A DNA stretch of 5,320 nt. Source: Defluviicoccus vanus. GTDB lineage: Bacteria > Pseudomonadota > Alphaproteobacteria > Rhodospirillales > Defluviicoccaceae. The notes beneath the pieces are model-generated. The model was not told the DNA's origin. It made no database searches and saw nothing but the letters and a program-made list of their open reading frames with translations. A program made the position numbers and the translations under genes. Below are positions 1 through 5,320 of this stretch, one piece after another. The stretch covers positions 318,975-324,294 of the forward strand of contig NZ_CP053923.1 in the NCBI RefSeq assembly GCF_014672695.1. Reading direction: 5' to 3'. Every line of letters begins with the position of its first letter. Position 1 is the stretch's first letter.

Positions 1-145
1 GATGCTGCTCGGTGCCGACCCGCTTTTCCTCCTCGGGCGACATGAACGCGGTAAAGCTCGAGCCGCCGGTCGCCGGATTGGACGTACACGCTGCGATCGG
101 ACCGACGGCGATGATAAGGCAAAGAAGAGCGGTGAGGTGGCGCAT
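1..145 (-). CDS. M48-family metalloprotease lipoprotein, N-terminus only (runs off left edge)
   Basis: Reading leftward from the ATG at 145 gives 48 codons with no stop before the window edge. The product opens with a basic Met-Arg-His, a hydrophobic stretch (about residues 4-19) and a lipobox Ile-Ala-Ala-Cys with Cys20. This is a lipoprotein signal peptide, so the mature protein should be lipid-anchored, in Gram-negatives usually in the periplasm. The sequence after the cysteine (SNPATGG, then FTAFMSPEEEKRVG, about residues 22-44) resembles the start of M48-type zinc metalloproteases, where a similar NPxTG...MSxxxE...G segment precedes the protease domain. The HEXXH zinc site lies outside the window, so catalysis cannot be checked. 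A GGGG run at 151-154 (minus strand GGGGTGATT before ATG) can serve as ribosome site. In-frame GTG at 151 and ATG at 169 are alternative starts. It lies 68 nt downstream of cobT on the same strand and has no evident role in B12 synthesis. Confidence 0.72.
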   Translation of the reverse strand, partial: MRHLTALLCLIIAVGPIAACTSNPATGGSSFTAFMSPEEEKRVGTEQH

Positions 146-213
146 AATCACCCCAATTAGAGCGCTCATGCCGGGCGCGCAAGATCTGCGCCGGCAACAC
201 GATGATGTCTGCG

Positions 214-1248
214 TTACGCTCCCTCTGCCGGCCCGCTGACCCCCGCCTCGGCAAAGGTTGCCATGCCCAGATGACAGCACACCGCCGCCTTGACCACAGC
301 AACCGCAAGGACAGCACCACTTGCCTCGCCCAGCCGCATGCCGAAATCAAGCAGTGGCGCCATCTGCAGACACTGCAGCAGCAGCGTATGCCCGGGTTCT
401 GCCGACCGATGCCCCACCTGGCAATGATCGAGGGCACCCGGTGCCTGGACGGCCAGAACCGCCGCCGCCGCTGTCGCCGCGTAGCCATCGAGGATGACCG
501 GCACTCGGCGTAGGCGCGCACCCACCACGGCGCCGGCAATCGCCGCCAACTCACGCCCGCCTAGACGGCGCAACAGATCGAGCGCATCCGTTGCCGCCGG
601 TCGGTGCAGCGCCACCGCCCGGCCGACAACCGCAGCCTTCATCGCTAGTCTTTCGGCATCAACGCCGGTGCCCGGACCGGCCCATGCCTGCGGCAGACCG
701 TGGAACAGGCCGTGGGCAAGCGCCGCGGCAGCGGTGGAATTGCCGATTCCCATCTCGCCAAGGCAGAGCAGGTCCAGATCACGATCGGCCGCAAGGAAGC
801 CGACGTTGAGCGCTGCGAGCAGTTCATCCTCGCGCATCGCCGGCGCCACAGTGAAATCAGCGGTGGGCTGCTCCGGCTGCAGCGGAATGACGTCAAGATC
901 GACGCCCTGCGCCCGGCACAGCTGATTGATCGCCGCCCAGCCCTGTCGGAAGCTGGCGATCATCTCGTGGGTGACCGCGGGTGGATAGGCCGACACCCCT
1001 TGAGCGGCGACGCCGTGGCTGCCGGCGAACACCAGGGCGCCGATGCGATCGGCGGCCGGCGGCGAGCGACCCTGCCATGCTGCCAGCCAGGCACTGAGTT
1101 CCTCAAGCCGGCCAAGGGCGCCCGGCGGCTTGAGCAATGCCGCTTCGCGCGCCTGCACTGCGGTTATTGCCGCAGTGTCCGGACCGGGAAGGCTTGCGAG
1201 AAGGCTATGAAACGCCTGAAGTGAAGGCATGGGCGTCAGGGATGTCAT
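214..1248 (-). CDS. cobT: Nicotinate-nucleotide--dimethylbenzimidazole phosphoribosyltransferase
   Basis: CobT transfers phosphoribose from nicotinate mononucleotide to 5,6-dimethylbenzimidazole, giving alpha-ribazole 5'-phosphate for the lower loop of cobalamin. It acts in the cytoplasm. The 344-residue product has the usual length for the family and is intact. Visible family motifs are KPPGALGRLE (40-49), FAGSHGV (74-80), GEMGIGNST (164-172, Glu165), GPGTG (191-195), ILDGY (252-256), GHRSAEPGH (279-287) and RLGEASGA (305-312). Glu308 in the last motif aligns with the catalytic general base Glu317 of Salmonella CobT, and Glu165 with its Glu174. The ATG at 1248 is supported by a strong Shine-Dalgarno, GAGGAA (minus strand, 1255-1260), six bases upstream. 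The stop is TAA at 214-216. It is divergent from cobS, its partner in lower-loop assembly, so the two probably share a control region. In P. denitrificans nomenclature this protein is CobU and must not be confused with the CobT chelatase subunit. Confidence 0.96.
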   Translation of the reverse strand: MTSLTPMPSLQAFHSLLASLPGPDTAAITAVQAREAALLKPPGALGRLEELSAWLAAWQGRSPPAADRIGALVFAGSHGVAAQGVSAYPPAVTHEMIASFRQGWAAINQLCRAQGVDLDVIPLQPEQPTADFTVAPAMREDELLAALNVGFLAADRDLDLLCLGEMGIGNSTAAAALAHGLFHGLPQAWAGPGTGVDAERLAMKAAVVGRAVALHRPAATDALDLLRRLGGRELAAIAGAVVGARLRRVPVILDGYAATAAAAVLAVQAPGALDHCQVGHRSAEPGHTLLLQCLQMAPLLDFGMRLGEASGAVLAVAVVKAAVCCHLGMATFAEAGVSGPAEGA

Positions 1249-1347
1249 CCTTTGTTCCTCTTTGTGCGTTGCGCGTTTGCTTTCGCCAAGGTTTCTCCTA
1301 TAACCGCCAACAATGACGAAAGTCGCCTATCGCCTGGGAAGACGTGA
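1249..1347. promoter_or_regulatory. Divergent cobT/cobS intergenic control region
   Basis: These 99 nt separate the divergently transcribed cobT and cobS, so promoters for both directions should lie here or reach into the genes. It contains the cobT ribosome site (GAGGAA on the minus strand at 1255-1260) and the cobS ribosome site (GGGAAG at 1336-1341). The region is too short for a cobalamin riboswitch, and none of the conserved riboswitch boxes is present. No convincing operator palindrome is visible. Confidence 0.6.
1277..1304 (+). promoter_or_regulatory. Possible sigma70-type promoter for cobS
   Basis: A TTGCTT hexamer (1277-1282) and a TATAAC hexamer (1299-1304) are separated by 16 nt. 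The -10 matches TATAAT at five of six positions, but the -35 matches TTGACA at only three. It would start a transcript near 1311, giving cobS a leader of about 40 nt. This is pattern matching only; alphaproteobacterial promoters are often degenerate. Confidence 0.3.
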
Positions 1348-2231
1348 GTGACCATGTACATGAAGCCTGCGGAGCTCGTCAGCCCGCCGTCAGTGATCGA
1401 GCGCCTTTGGCGGGATCTCTGCGTCGCCCTCGGCTTCCTGACGGTTTTGCCACTCACCTCGCTGGCGCAGGTGCAACCGTCCCTGGATGACGAAGACAAC
1501 GCGACGATGAGACTGTCACATCCTTATCGGCCGCATCCGCCGTCGGACAGGGATTTCTCGCGTCGGCCAGCGCCTTGTTTCCGCTGGTGGGTATCGGCGT
1601 CGGCACGGCGGCAGCGCTGGCGCTGCTGGCGTCCTTCCACATTGGTCTGCATCCACTTGCGTGCGCCCTCCTCGCCCTGACCACCTCGATCATCCTCACC
1701 GGAGGGCTGCATGAGGATGGCCTAGCCGACTTCTTCGACGGCATCGGCGGCGGCCGTACGCTGGAGCGTCGGCTGGAGATCATGCACGACAGTCATCTCG
1801 GCAGTTTCGGTGCGTTGGCGTTGGTCTTCGGCGTCGGTCTTCGCGCCTCGATTCTTACCGGCGTATATTCCCCCGATACCGCCGCGCTCGTGGTCATCGC
1901 CGGCGCCACCCTGTCGCGCGCCGTCCTGCCGGGCCTGATGCGCTGGCTGCCGCCCGCCCGAGCCGACGGCCTTGCCGCCGCTGCCGGCAGACCGGAGCCG
2001 GCACACATCGCCGTTGCCACTCTGATCGCCATCGTCACCGCGCTCGCCACTCTCGGCTTCTGGGCGGCAATGAGTGCCATTGCCGCGGCGATCCTGGCGG
2101 CAGTCATCGTCGGCATCGTCGCTCGTCGCATGATCGGCGGCCAGACGGGAGACGTCCTCGGCGCCGCCCAGGTGATCGTCGAAATCGCCGTCCTCGCCAC
2201 CGCGGCGGCGACCGTCGGCGGCAACGGGTAG
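1348..2231 (+). pseudogene. cobS: Adenosylcobinamide-GDP ribazoletransferase (cobalamin synthase), frameshifted near the 5' end
   Basis: CobS is the membrane enzyme that joins adenosylcobinamide-GDP to alpha-ribazole (or its phosphate) to make cobalamin. Translation from GTG 1348 (GGGAAG at 1336-1341, six bases upstream; ATG 1354 and 1360 are alternatives) gives the typical N-terminal ALGFLTVLP (27-35), then drifts into unrelated, proline- and arginine-rich sequence. The rest of the protein is in another frame, open from 1491 to the TAG at 2229-2231: FPLVG, the hallmark GGLHEDGLADFFDG, MHDSHLGSFG, then hydrophobic helices and GGQTGDVLGAAQ. One missing base somewhere in about 1491-1530 explains this. 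Restoring it gives 294 residues, with the hallmark motifs near 119-132, 146-155 and 264-275. All visible motifs are intact, so a sequencing error or a very recent mutation is more likely than long decay. It is followed after 7 nt by the phosphatase gene. In P. denitrificans nomenclature it is CobV. Confidence 0.9.
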
Positions 2232-2238
2232 CGCCTCG

Positions 2239-2897
2239 GTGACCGCGGCAACCACCACTTGGTGGTGGGTTCGCCACGCGCCGGTGCCGGGTCGTCCCGG
2301 TGTCATCTACGGTCAGATGGACGTTGACTGCGATACCGCCGATACCGGCTCACTGCAGGCGCTCGCCCATGCCTTGCCCGCGGATGCGTGCTGGCTGACC
2401 ACACCGCTGAAGCGCACTCAGCAGACGTATGCCGCCATCGCCGCTGTTGCGTCAATGCCGCCACCCGTTCCCGAAATCGATGCCGGCCTGGTTGAACAAA
2501 CTTCGGCGCCTGGCAGGGACTCGACTGGTCAGCGATGCAAGCGCGCGACCCTGCCGGCTACGCCGCTTTCTGGACCGACCCGACACGAAATGCCGCACCT
2601 GGCGGTGAGAGCTTCGCTCAGGTGATGCAGCGGGTAGCGGCGGCGATCGACCAGCGCTCGCACGCGCAGCCAGCGCGGACGATCGTTGCCATCGCCCACG
2701 GTGGCAGCATCCGCGCCGCGGTCGCGCACGCGCTTGGGCTCACGCCGGAAGCGGCGATGGCCATCGTCATCGACAACCTCTCGATCACCCGCCTGACCCT
2801 GCTGCCGGAAGCGCTCCTTCAGCGCAAGGGCGGTCAATGGCGGGTGGAGATGGTCAACGCACCCTGCCGCTGGATTCCCCCTGCCGGTTCGTGCTAA
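2239..2897 (+). pseudogene. cobC: Histidine phosphatase, probable alpha-ribazole phosphatase (CobC-like), frameshifted
   Basis: A member of the histidine phosphatase (phosphoglycerate mutase-like) superfamily. Its place directly after cobS suggests dephosphorylation of alpha-ribazole phosphate or cobalamin phosphate. The first part, from GTG 2239, carries VRHAP (Arg12, His13 as phosphate acceptor), TTPLKRTQQT (Arg59) and GLVEQ (Glu86, likely general acid). The frame is then lost at about 2500. The remainder is in another frame up to the TAA at 2895-2897: FGAWQGLDW, then AHGGSIRA with the second catalytic histidine (about residue 154). One base missing in the AAA run at 2498-2500 restores LVEQ-x-FGAWQG without a gap and gives 219 residues, a normal family size. 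All catalytic residues are present once the frame is joined. It starts 7 nt after cobS with only a weak ribosome site, suggesting translational coupling. The function is inferred from context, because this family is broad; the gene symbol is therefore tentative. Confidence 0.82.
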
Positions 2898-2984
2898 CGA
2901 CTAGCTATCGTGTTGGAACAGGGAAGCTGGTGCGCGCGACCTCGCGCCAATCCGGCGCTGCCCCCGCAACTGTGAGTGGTGAGA

Positions 2985-3070
2985 CCGCGGTCGATGATCC
3001 CTTGGCGCTGAGGCGCCGGGACTACCACTGGCGCTGAGGCGCCGGGAAGGTGGCCGCGGTCGATGATCCC
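2985..3070 (+). repeat. 17-bp direct repeat inside the riboswitch (2985-3001 and 3054-3070)
   Basis: CCGCGGTCGATGATCCC occurs twice, 69 nt apart. The second copy is the conserved segment that leads into the B12 box. The first lies just after ACTGTGA and is followed by the extra hairpin. Together with the 19-bp repeat it points to duplication within the riboswitch. Confidence 0.85.
3003..3047 (+). repeat. 19-bp direct repeat inside the riboswitch (3003-3021 and 3029-3047)
   Basis: TGGCGCTGAGGCGCCGGGA occurs twice, with a period of 26 nt. Each copy contains a perfect GGCGC-TGAG-GCGCC hairpin. The second copy is part of the conserved CCACTG...GGGAAGGTGG element; the first is extra and is extended by TCCC (2998-3001) pairing with GGGA (3018-3021). 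Confidence 0.85.
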
Positions 3071-3106
3071 GAGCCAGGAGACCTCGCCCGCACGCTGTAC
3101 GGCCAA

Positions 3107-3127
3107 CGTCCTCGGGTGGAGGAGACG
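3107..3127 (+). promoter_or_regulatory. Predicted riboswitch expression platform: hairpin masking the cobU ribosome site
   Basis: TCCTC (3109-3113) pairs with GAGGA (3119-3123) around a five-base loop. Past a two-base bulge, CG (3107-3108) pairs with CG (3126-3127). The 3' arm covers most of the cobU Shine-Dalgarno GGAGGAG (3118-3124). CGGG at the start of the loop (3113-3116) could pair with CCCG in the conserved C-rich loop of the riboswitch core (2961-2966), as in the loop-loop contact known for this class. No U-tract follows, so translational rather than terminator control is inferred. Confidence 0.55.
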
Positions 3128-3133
3128 CGTTTC

Positions 3134-3676
3134 GTGTTGGATGCAAGTATTTCGCAGCTACCGGCGGTCACCCTCGTCCTCGGCGGTGCCCGTTCGGGCA
3201 AGAGCGCCTATGCCGAGGCGCTGATCGGTCATGCGGTCGAAGCCATCTATCTCGCCACGGCCACAGCTGACGACGACGAAATGCGCGAGCGCGTTCGTCT
3301 GCACCAGTCCCGCCGCGGCAGCGCTTGGACAACGATCGAGGAACCGCTCGATCTGGCATCGACCCTCGTCCGCGCCACCGCATCCGGCCGGCCGGTGCTG
3401 GTGGACTGTCTGACGCTCTGGCTCAGCAACCTGATGGGCGAAGATCGCGCCGTCGAAGCGGAGACGGAGCAATTGATCGCCACCCTGCCCCGCCTCGCCG
3501 CTCCCGTCGTCTTCGTCGCCAATGAAGTGGGCCTCGGCATCGTCCCGGCAACACCGCTCGGCCGCGCCTTCCGCGATGCTGCCGGTCGCCTCAACCAGGC
3601 CGTTGCCCGCGCCGCCGACCGGGTGGTGTTCGTCGCTGCCGGGCTGCCCCTCGTGCTCAAGGAGCTCCGCGCATGA
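3134..3676 (+). CDS. cobU: Bifunctional adenosylcobinamide kinase / adenosylcobinamide-phosphate guanylyltransferase
   Basis: CobU (CobP in P. denitrificans naming) phosphorylates adenosylcobinamide and then transfers GMP from GTP to give adenosylcobinamide-GDP, the substrate of CobS. The product is 180 residues, normal for the family. The P-loop GGARSGKS is at 17-24. YLATATADDDEM (39-50) is followed by RVRLHQSRR, whose His57 matches the histidine guanylylated in Salmonella CobU (His46). VDCLTLWLSNLM is at 90-101 and NEVGLGIVP at 130-138. The GTG at 3134 is chosen because GGAGGAG (3118-3124) lies nine bases upstream and the P-loop then sits at the usual distance from the N-terminus. The frame stays open upstream to about 3050, but that part lies in the riboswitch and is not expected to be translated. 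The last codons overlap the cobW start. Expression is probably repressed by B12 through the preceding riboswitch. Confidence 0.95.
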   Translation: MLDASISQLPAVTLVLGGARSGKSAYAEALIGHAVEAIYLATATADDDEMRERVRLHQSRRGSAWTTIEEPLDLASTLVRATASGRPVLVDCLTLWLSNLMGEDRAVEAETEQLIATLPRLAAPVVFVANEVGLGIVPATPLGRAFRDAAGRLNQAVARAADRVVFVAAGLPLVLKELRA

Positions 3677-4701
3677 AGATCCCCGCCACCGTCATCACCG
3701 GCTTTCTTGGTGCCGGCAAGACGACGCTGATCCGCCACCTGATGAGCCGGGCCAAGGGGGCCCGCATCGCCATCCTGATCAACGAGTTCGGCGATCGTGG
3801 CGTTGATCGCGAGATGCTGCTGGGCTGCGGTATCGACGGCTGCAGCGACGACAATATCGTCGAACTTGCCAACGGCTGCATCTGCTGCACCGTCGCCGAC
3901 GAGTTCGTACCGACGATGGAAAAGCTGCTCGCCCGCGAGCCGCTACCCGACCACATCATCATCGAGACATCCGGTCTGGCGCTGCCGAAGCCGCTGGTCC
4001 AGGCCTTCAACTGGCCGGAGATCCGCACCCGGCTGACCGTCGATGGGGTGATCGCGCTGATCGATGCGCCGGCGCTGGCCGATGGCCGCTTCGCCGACGA
4101 TCCCGAGCGGCTGCAGGCGCAACGCGCCGCCGATCCGGCGCTGGCTCATCCTTCCCCTCTGGTCGAACTATTCGAGGACCAACTGGCGTGTGCCGACCTC
4201 GTGGTGCTCAACAAGTCGGATCTGGTGGATTCTCCGACTCTGGCCAGCTTGCAGGATGATCTCGCCAGCCGCGTCGGCAACGGCACCAAGGTGATTGCCA
4301 CCCGCCAGGGGGCACTCGACCCGCGCGTTGCCCTCGGCCTCGCCGCCGCCGCCGAGGCGTCGATCGAGCACCGTCACTGTCATCACGACGAGGACGGCGA
4401 AGACGACCACGATCACGACGAGTTTGCCAGTTTTGTTGCCACCTTTGGCGCGGTCGGCGATCCTGCCGAGGTGGAGCAACGCATCCGCATCGTCGCTCCT
4501 GCCCACGATGTGCTGCGGGTCAAGGGCTTCCTCCATGTCACCGACAAGGCACGACGGCACGTGGTGCAGGCGGTCGGTGGCCGGATCGACCGCTACTACG
4601 ATCGCGCCTGGACCACAGGCGAAGAGCGGCGCAGCGAACTGGTGGTGATCGGCAAGAAGGGCCTCGATTGCGAAGCCGTCACCGCCGTGTTGACCGCCTG
4701 A
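3673..4701 (+). CDS. cobW: CobW, cobalt-handling COG0523 GTPase of the cobaltochelatase step
   Basis: CobW is a G3E-family (COG0523) GTPase thought to supply Co(II) for insertion into the corrin ring. The 342-residue product shows GFLGAGKTT (P-loop, 10-18), INEFGDRGVD (36-45), the metal-binding CICC motif within NGCICCTV (67-74), ETSGLALPKP (98-107) and NKSD (180-183, guanine specificity). A His/Asp-rich stretch (about 233-249) may bind metal, and a C-terminal CobW domain includes RVKGFLHV (282-289). The ATG overlaps the cobU stop (ATGA, 3673-3676). AAGGAG at 3659-3664 gives a good ribosome site eight bases upstream, so it is translated with cobU in a riboswitch-led operon. Its position directly before cobN is typical and separates it from the many Zn-related COG0523 paralogues. 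No lesions are visible. Confidence 0.95.
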   Translation: MKIPATVITGFLGAGKTTLIRHLMSRAKGARIAILINEFGDRGVDREMLLGCGIDGCSDDNIVELANGCICCTVADEFVPTMEKLLAREPLPDHIIIETSGLALPKPLVQAFNWPEIRTRLTVDGVIALIDAPALADGRFADDPERLQAQRAADPALAHPSPLVELFEDQLACADLVVLNKSDLVDSPTLASLQDDLASRVGNGTKVIATRQGALDPRVALGLAAAAEASIEHRHCHHDEDGEDDHDHDEFASFVATFGAVGDPAEVEQRIRIVAPAHDVLRVKGFLHVTDKARRHVVQAVGGRIDRYYDRAWTTGEERRSELVVIGKKGLDCEAVTAVLTA

Positions 4702-4730
4702 CCTGACCCGACTGATCCCCCGGCACCTCC

Positions 4731-5320
4731 ATGCACCTCCTCGCCGCCATCCCCGGTGCCGTTCCCGACGGCGTTGCCGTTGATCTGGACCAGCCACCGG
4801 GCGACATCGTCGTCCTCTCTGCGGCCGACAGTGAGCTTGCCTGCCTTGCCGCCGCGCGCGGCAACCTGGGTGACAGCTTCCCGTCGGTCCGCCTCGCCAG
4901 CCTGCTGCAGCTCAACCATCCCATGTCGGTGGATCTGCACATCGAAAAGACGCTCGCTGCGGCCAAGCTGATCGTCATCCGCCTGCTGGGCGGCCGCGGT
5001 TACTGGGCCTACGGCGTCGACGAGGTTGTGCGGCTCGGCAGCGAGCGCGGCATCGCCATAGCCTTGCTGCCGGGGGACGACCAGCCCGATGCCGAACTCG
5101 CCCGACTGTCGTCGGTGGACGCCGCCGCCTGGCACCGGCTGTGGCAATATCTGGTGCACGGCGGCGTCGGCAACGCCGGCGATTTTCTCCGTTATGCGGC
5201 AACGCTGATCGGCGGCACGGCAACTTGGCAGGAACCGCGGCGGCTGCTGCGGGCGGGACTTTACTGGCCGGGGATGGCGACGCCCGGTTTGGCACAGCTC
5301 CGCGTCGCCTGGGGGCCGAA
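4731..5320 (+). CDS. cobN: Cobaltochelatase subunit CobN, N-terminus only (runs off right edge)
   Basis: CobN is the large, porphyrin-binding subunit of the ATP-dependent aerobic cobaltochelatase (with the CobS and CobT chelatase subunits), which inserts cobalt into hydrogenobyrinate a,c-diamide. Only 196 codons of a protein usually over 1,000 residues are present. The start MHLLAAIPG is typical of the family. DIVVLSAADSELA (25-37), LLQLNHPMSVDL (58-69), RLLGGRGYW (84-92) and LLPGDDQPD (112-120) match the conserved CobN N-terminus, and GLYWPG (176-181) follows. The frame is open to the window edge. The ATG at 4731 is 29 nt after the cobW stop. The bases just upstream are pyrimidine-rich (CCCCCGGCACCTCC) with no Shine-Dalgarno, so coupling to cobW or leaderless-like initiation may matter. 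No other start fits the family N-terminus better. Confidence 0.95.
   Translation, partial: MHLLAAIPGAVPDGVAVDLDQPPGDIVVLSAADSELACLAAARGNLGDSFPSVRLASLLQLNHPMSVDLHIEKTLAAAKLIVIRLLGGRGYWAYGVDEVVRLGSERGIAIALLPGDDQPDAELARLSSVDAAAWHRLWQYLVHGGVGNAGDFLRYAATLIGGTATWQEPRRLLRAGLYWPGMATPGLAQLRVAWGP

Larger units (their letters stand above)
2905..3095 (+). ncRNA. Cobalamin riboswitch, class I (B12 element)
   Basis: The conserved blocks appear in the right order: ACAGGGAAGCTGGTG (from 2918), AATCCGGCGCTGCCCCCGCA (from 2949), ACTGTGA (2969-2975), the CCACTG...GGGAAGGTGG hairpin (3025-3053), GATGATCCC (3062-3070) and the B12 box AGCCAGGAGACC (3072-3083). CGTGT (2909-2913) can pair with GCACG (3090-3094) as a closing stem, and CCGCGG at 2985-2990 with CCGCGG at 3054-3059. 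The family binds adenosylcobalamin and shuts off expression. It lies between the phosphatase stop and cobU, so it should give feedback control of cobU-cobW-cobN. The exact ends are approximate. An extra hairpin (2998-3021) sits in the variable arm. Confidence 0.93.

Noticed and set aside
171..194. Imperfect inverted repeat between cobT and the M48 gene, as a terminator
   Set aside because: The stem is only about seven pairs with a bulge, and no T-tract follows on the minus strand. It is weak in such GC-rich DNA.
700..1224. Plus-strand open frame of 174 codons inside cobT
   Set aside because: It is antisense to an intact, motif-rich CobT and its translation matches no family I know.
1722..2306. 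Long minus-strand open frame opposite cobS (194 codons), and similar ones opposite cobW and cobN (4168-4797, 4596-5159)
   Set aside because: They are antisense shadows of GC-rich codon use. The plus-strand frames carry clear family motifs, while the shadows have low-complexity, arginine- and glycine-rich sequence and no recognisable domain.
2494..2535. Programmed -1 frameshifting as the cause of the breaks in cobS and the phosphatase
   Set aside because: Neither site has a slippery X-XXY-YYZ heptamer or an obvious stimulatory stem, and neither family is known to me for this. A simple base deletion fits better.
3050..3133. Upstream extension of the cobU frame
   Set aside because: It would start inside the conserved riboswitch core. 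The GTG at 3134 has a strong ribosome site and gives the normal protein length.
1..5320. Mobile elements, CRISPR, tRNA or rRNA genes, phage or defence genes
   Set aside because: No transposase, integrase, terminal inverted repeats, spaced repeat array, tRNA-like cloverleaf or rRNA sequence was seen. The only direct repeats noted are inside the riboswitch.

Overview
The window is a GC-rich chromosomal segment carrying late cobalamin (vitamin B12) biosynthesis genes, most likely from an alphaproteobacterium, perhaps of the Rhodospirillales type. The lineage is inferred from family resemblance: an aerobic-type cobaltochelatase large subunit (CobN) next to CobW, and a nearby M48 lipoprotein with an N-terminus common in that group. 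No 16S or other phylogenetic marker is present.

Layout, left to right. Positions 1-145 (minus strand) hold the first 48 codons of an M48-type metalloprotease lipoprotein that runs off the left edge. Positions 214-1248 (minus) hold an intact cobT. A 99-nt divergent intergenic region follows. Positions 1348-2231 (plus) hold cobS with a reading-frame break near its 5' end. Positions 2239-2897 (plus) hold a CobC-like histidine phosphatase, also with a reading-frame break. About 2905-3095 is a class I cobalamin riboswitch, with a ribosome-site-masking hairpin at 3107-3127. Positions 3134-3676 hold cobU (cobP), 3673-4701 cobW (ATGA overlap with cobU), and 4731 to the right edge the N-terminal 196 codons of cobN.

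How the genes fit together. CobN with CobW belongs to cobalt insertion into the corrin ring. CobU activates adenosylcobinamide to its GDP form. CobT makes alpha-ribazole phosphate from dimethylbenzimidazole. CobS joins the two halves, and the CobC-like phosphatase removes the remaining phosphate. The riboswitch lies in the middle of the cluster, so only cobU-cobW-cobN are placed to be directly repressed by B12. The divergent cobT and cobS-phosphatase units show no riboswitch of their own in this window.

Points worth a second look are apparent single-base deletions in two adjacent genes (cobS and the phosphatase), an internal sequence duplication inside the riboswitch, and a predicted translation-controlling expression platform. 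I see no undescribed system: the gene content is standard B12 biosynthesis. (Naming: in Pseudomonas denitrificans nomenclature CobT, CobS and CobU here correspond to CobU, CobV and CobP.)
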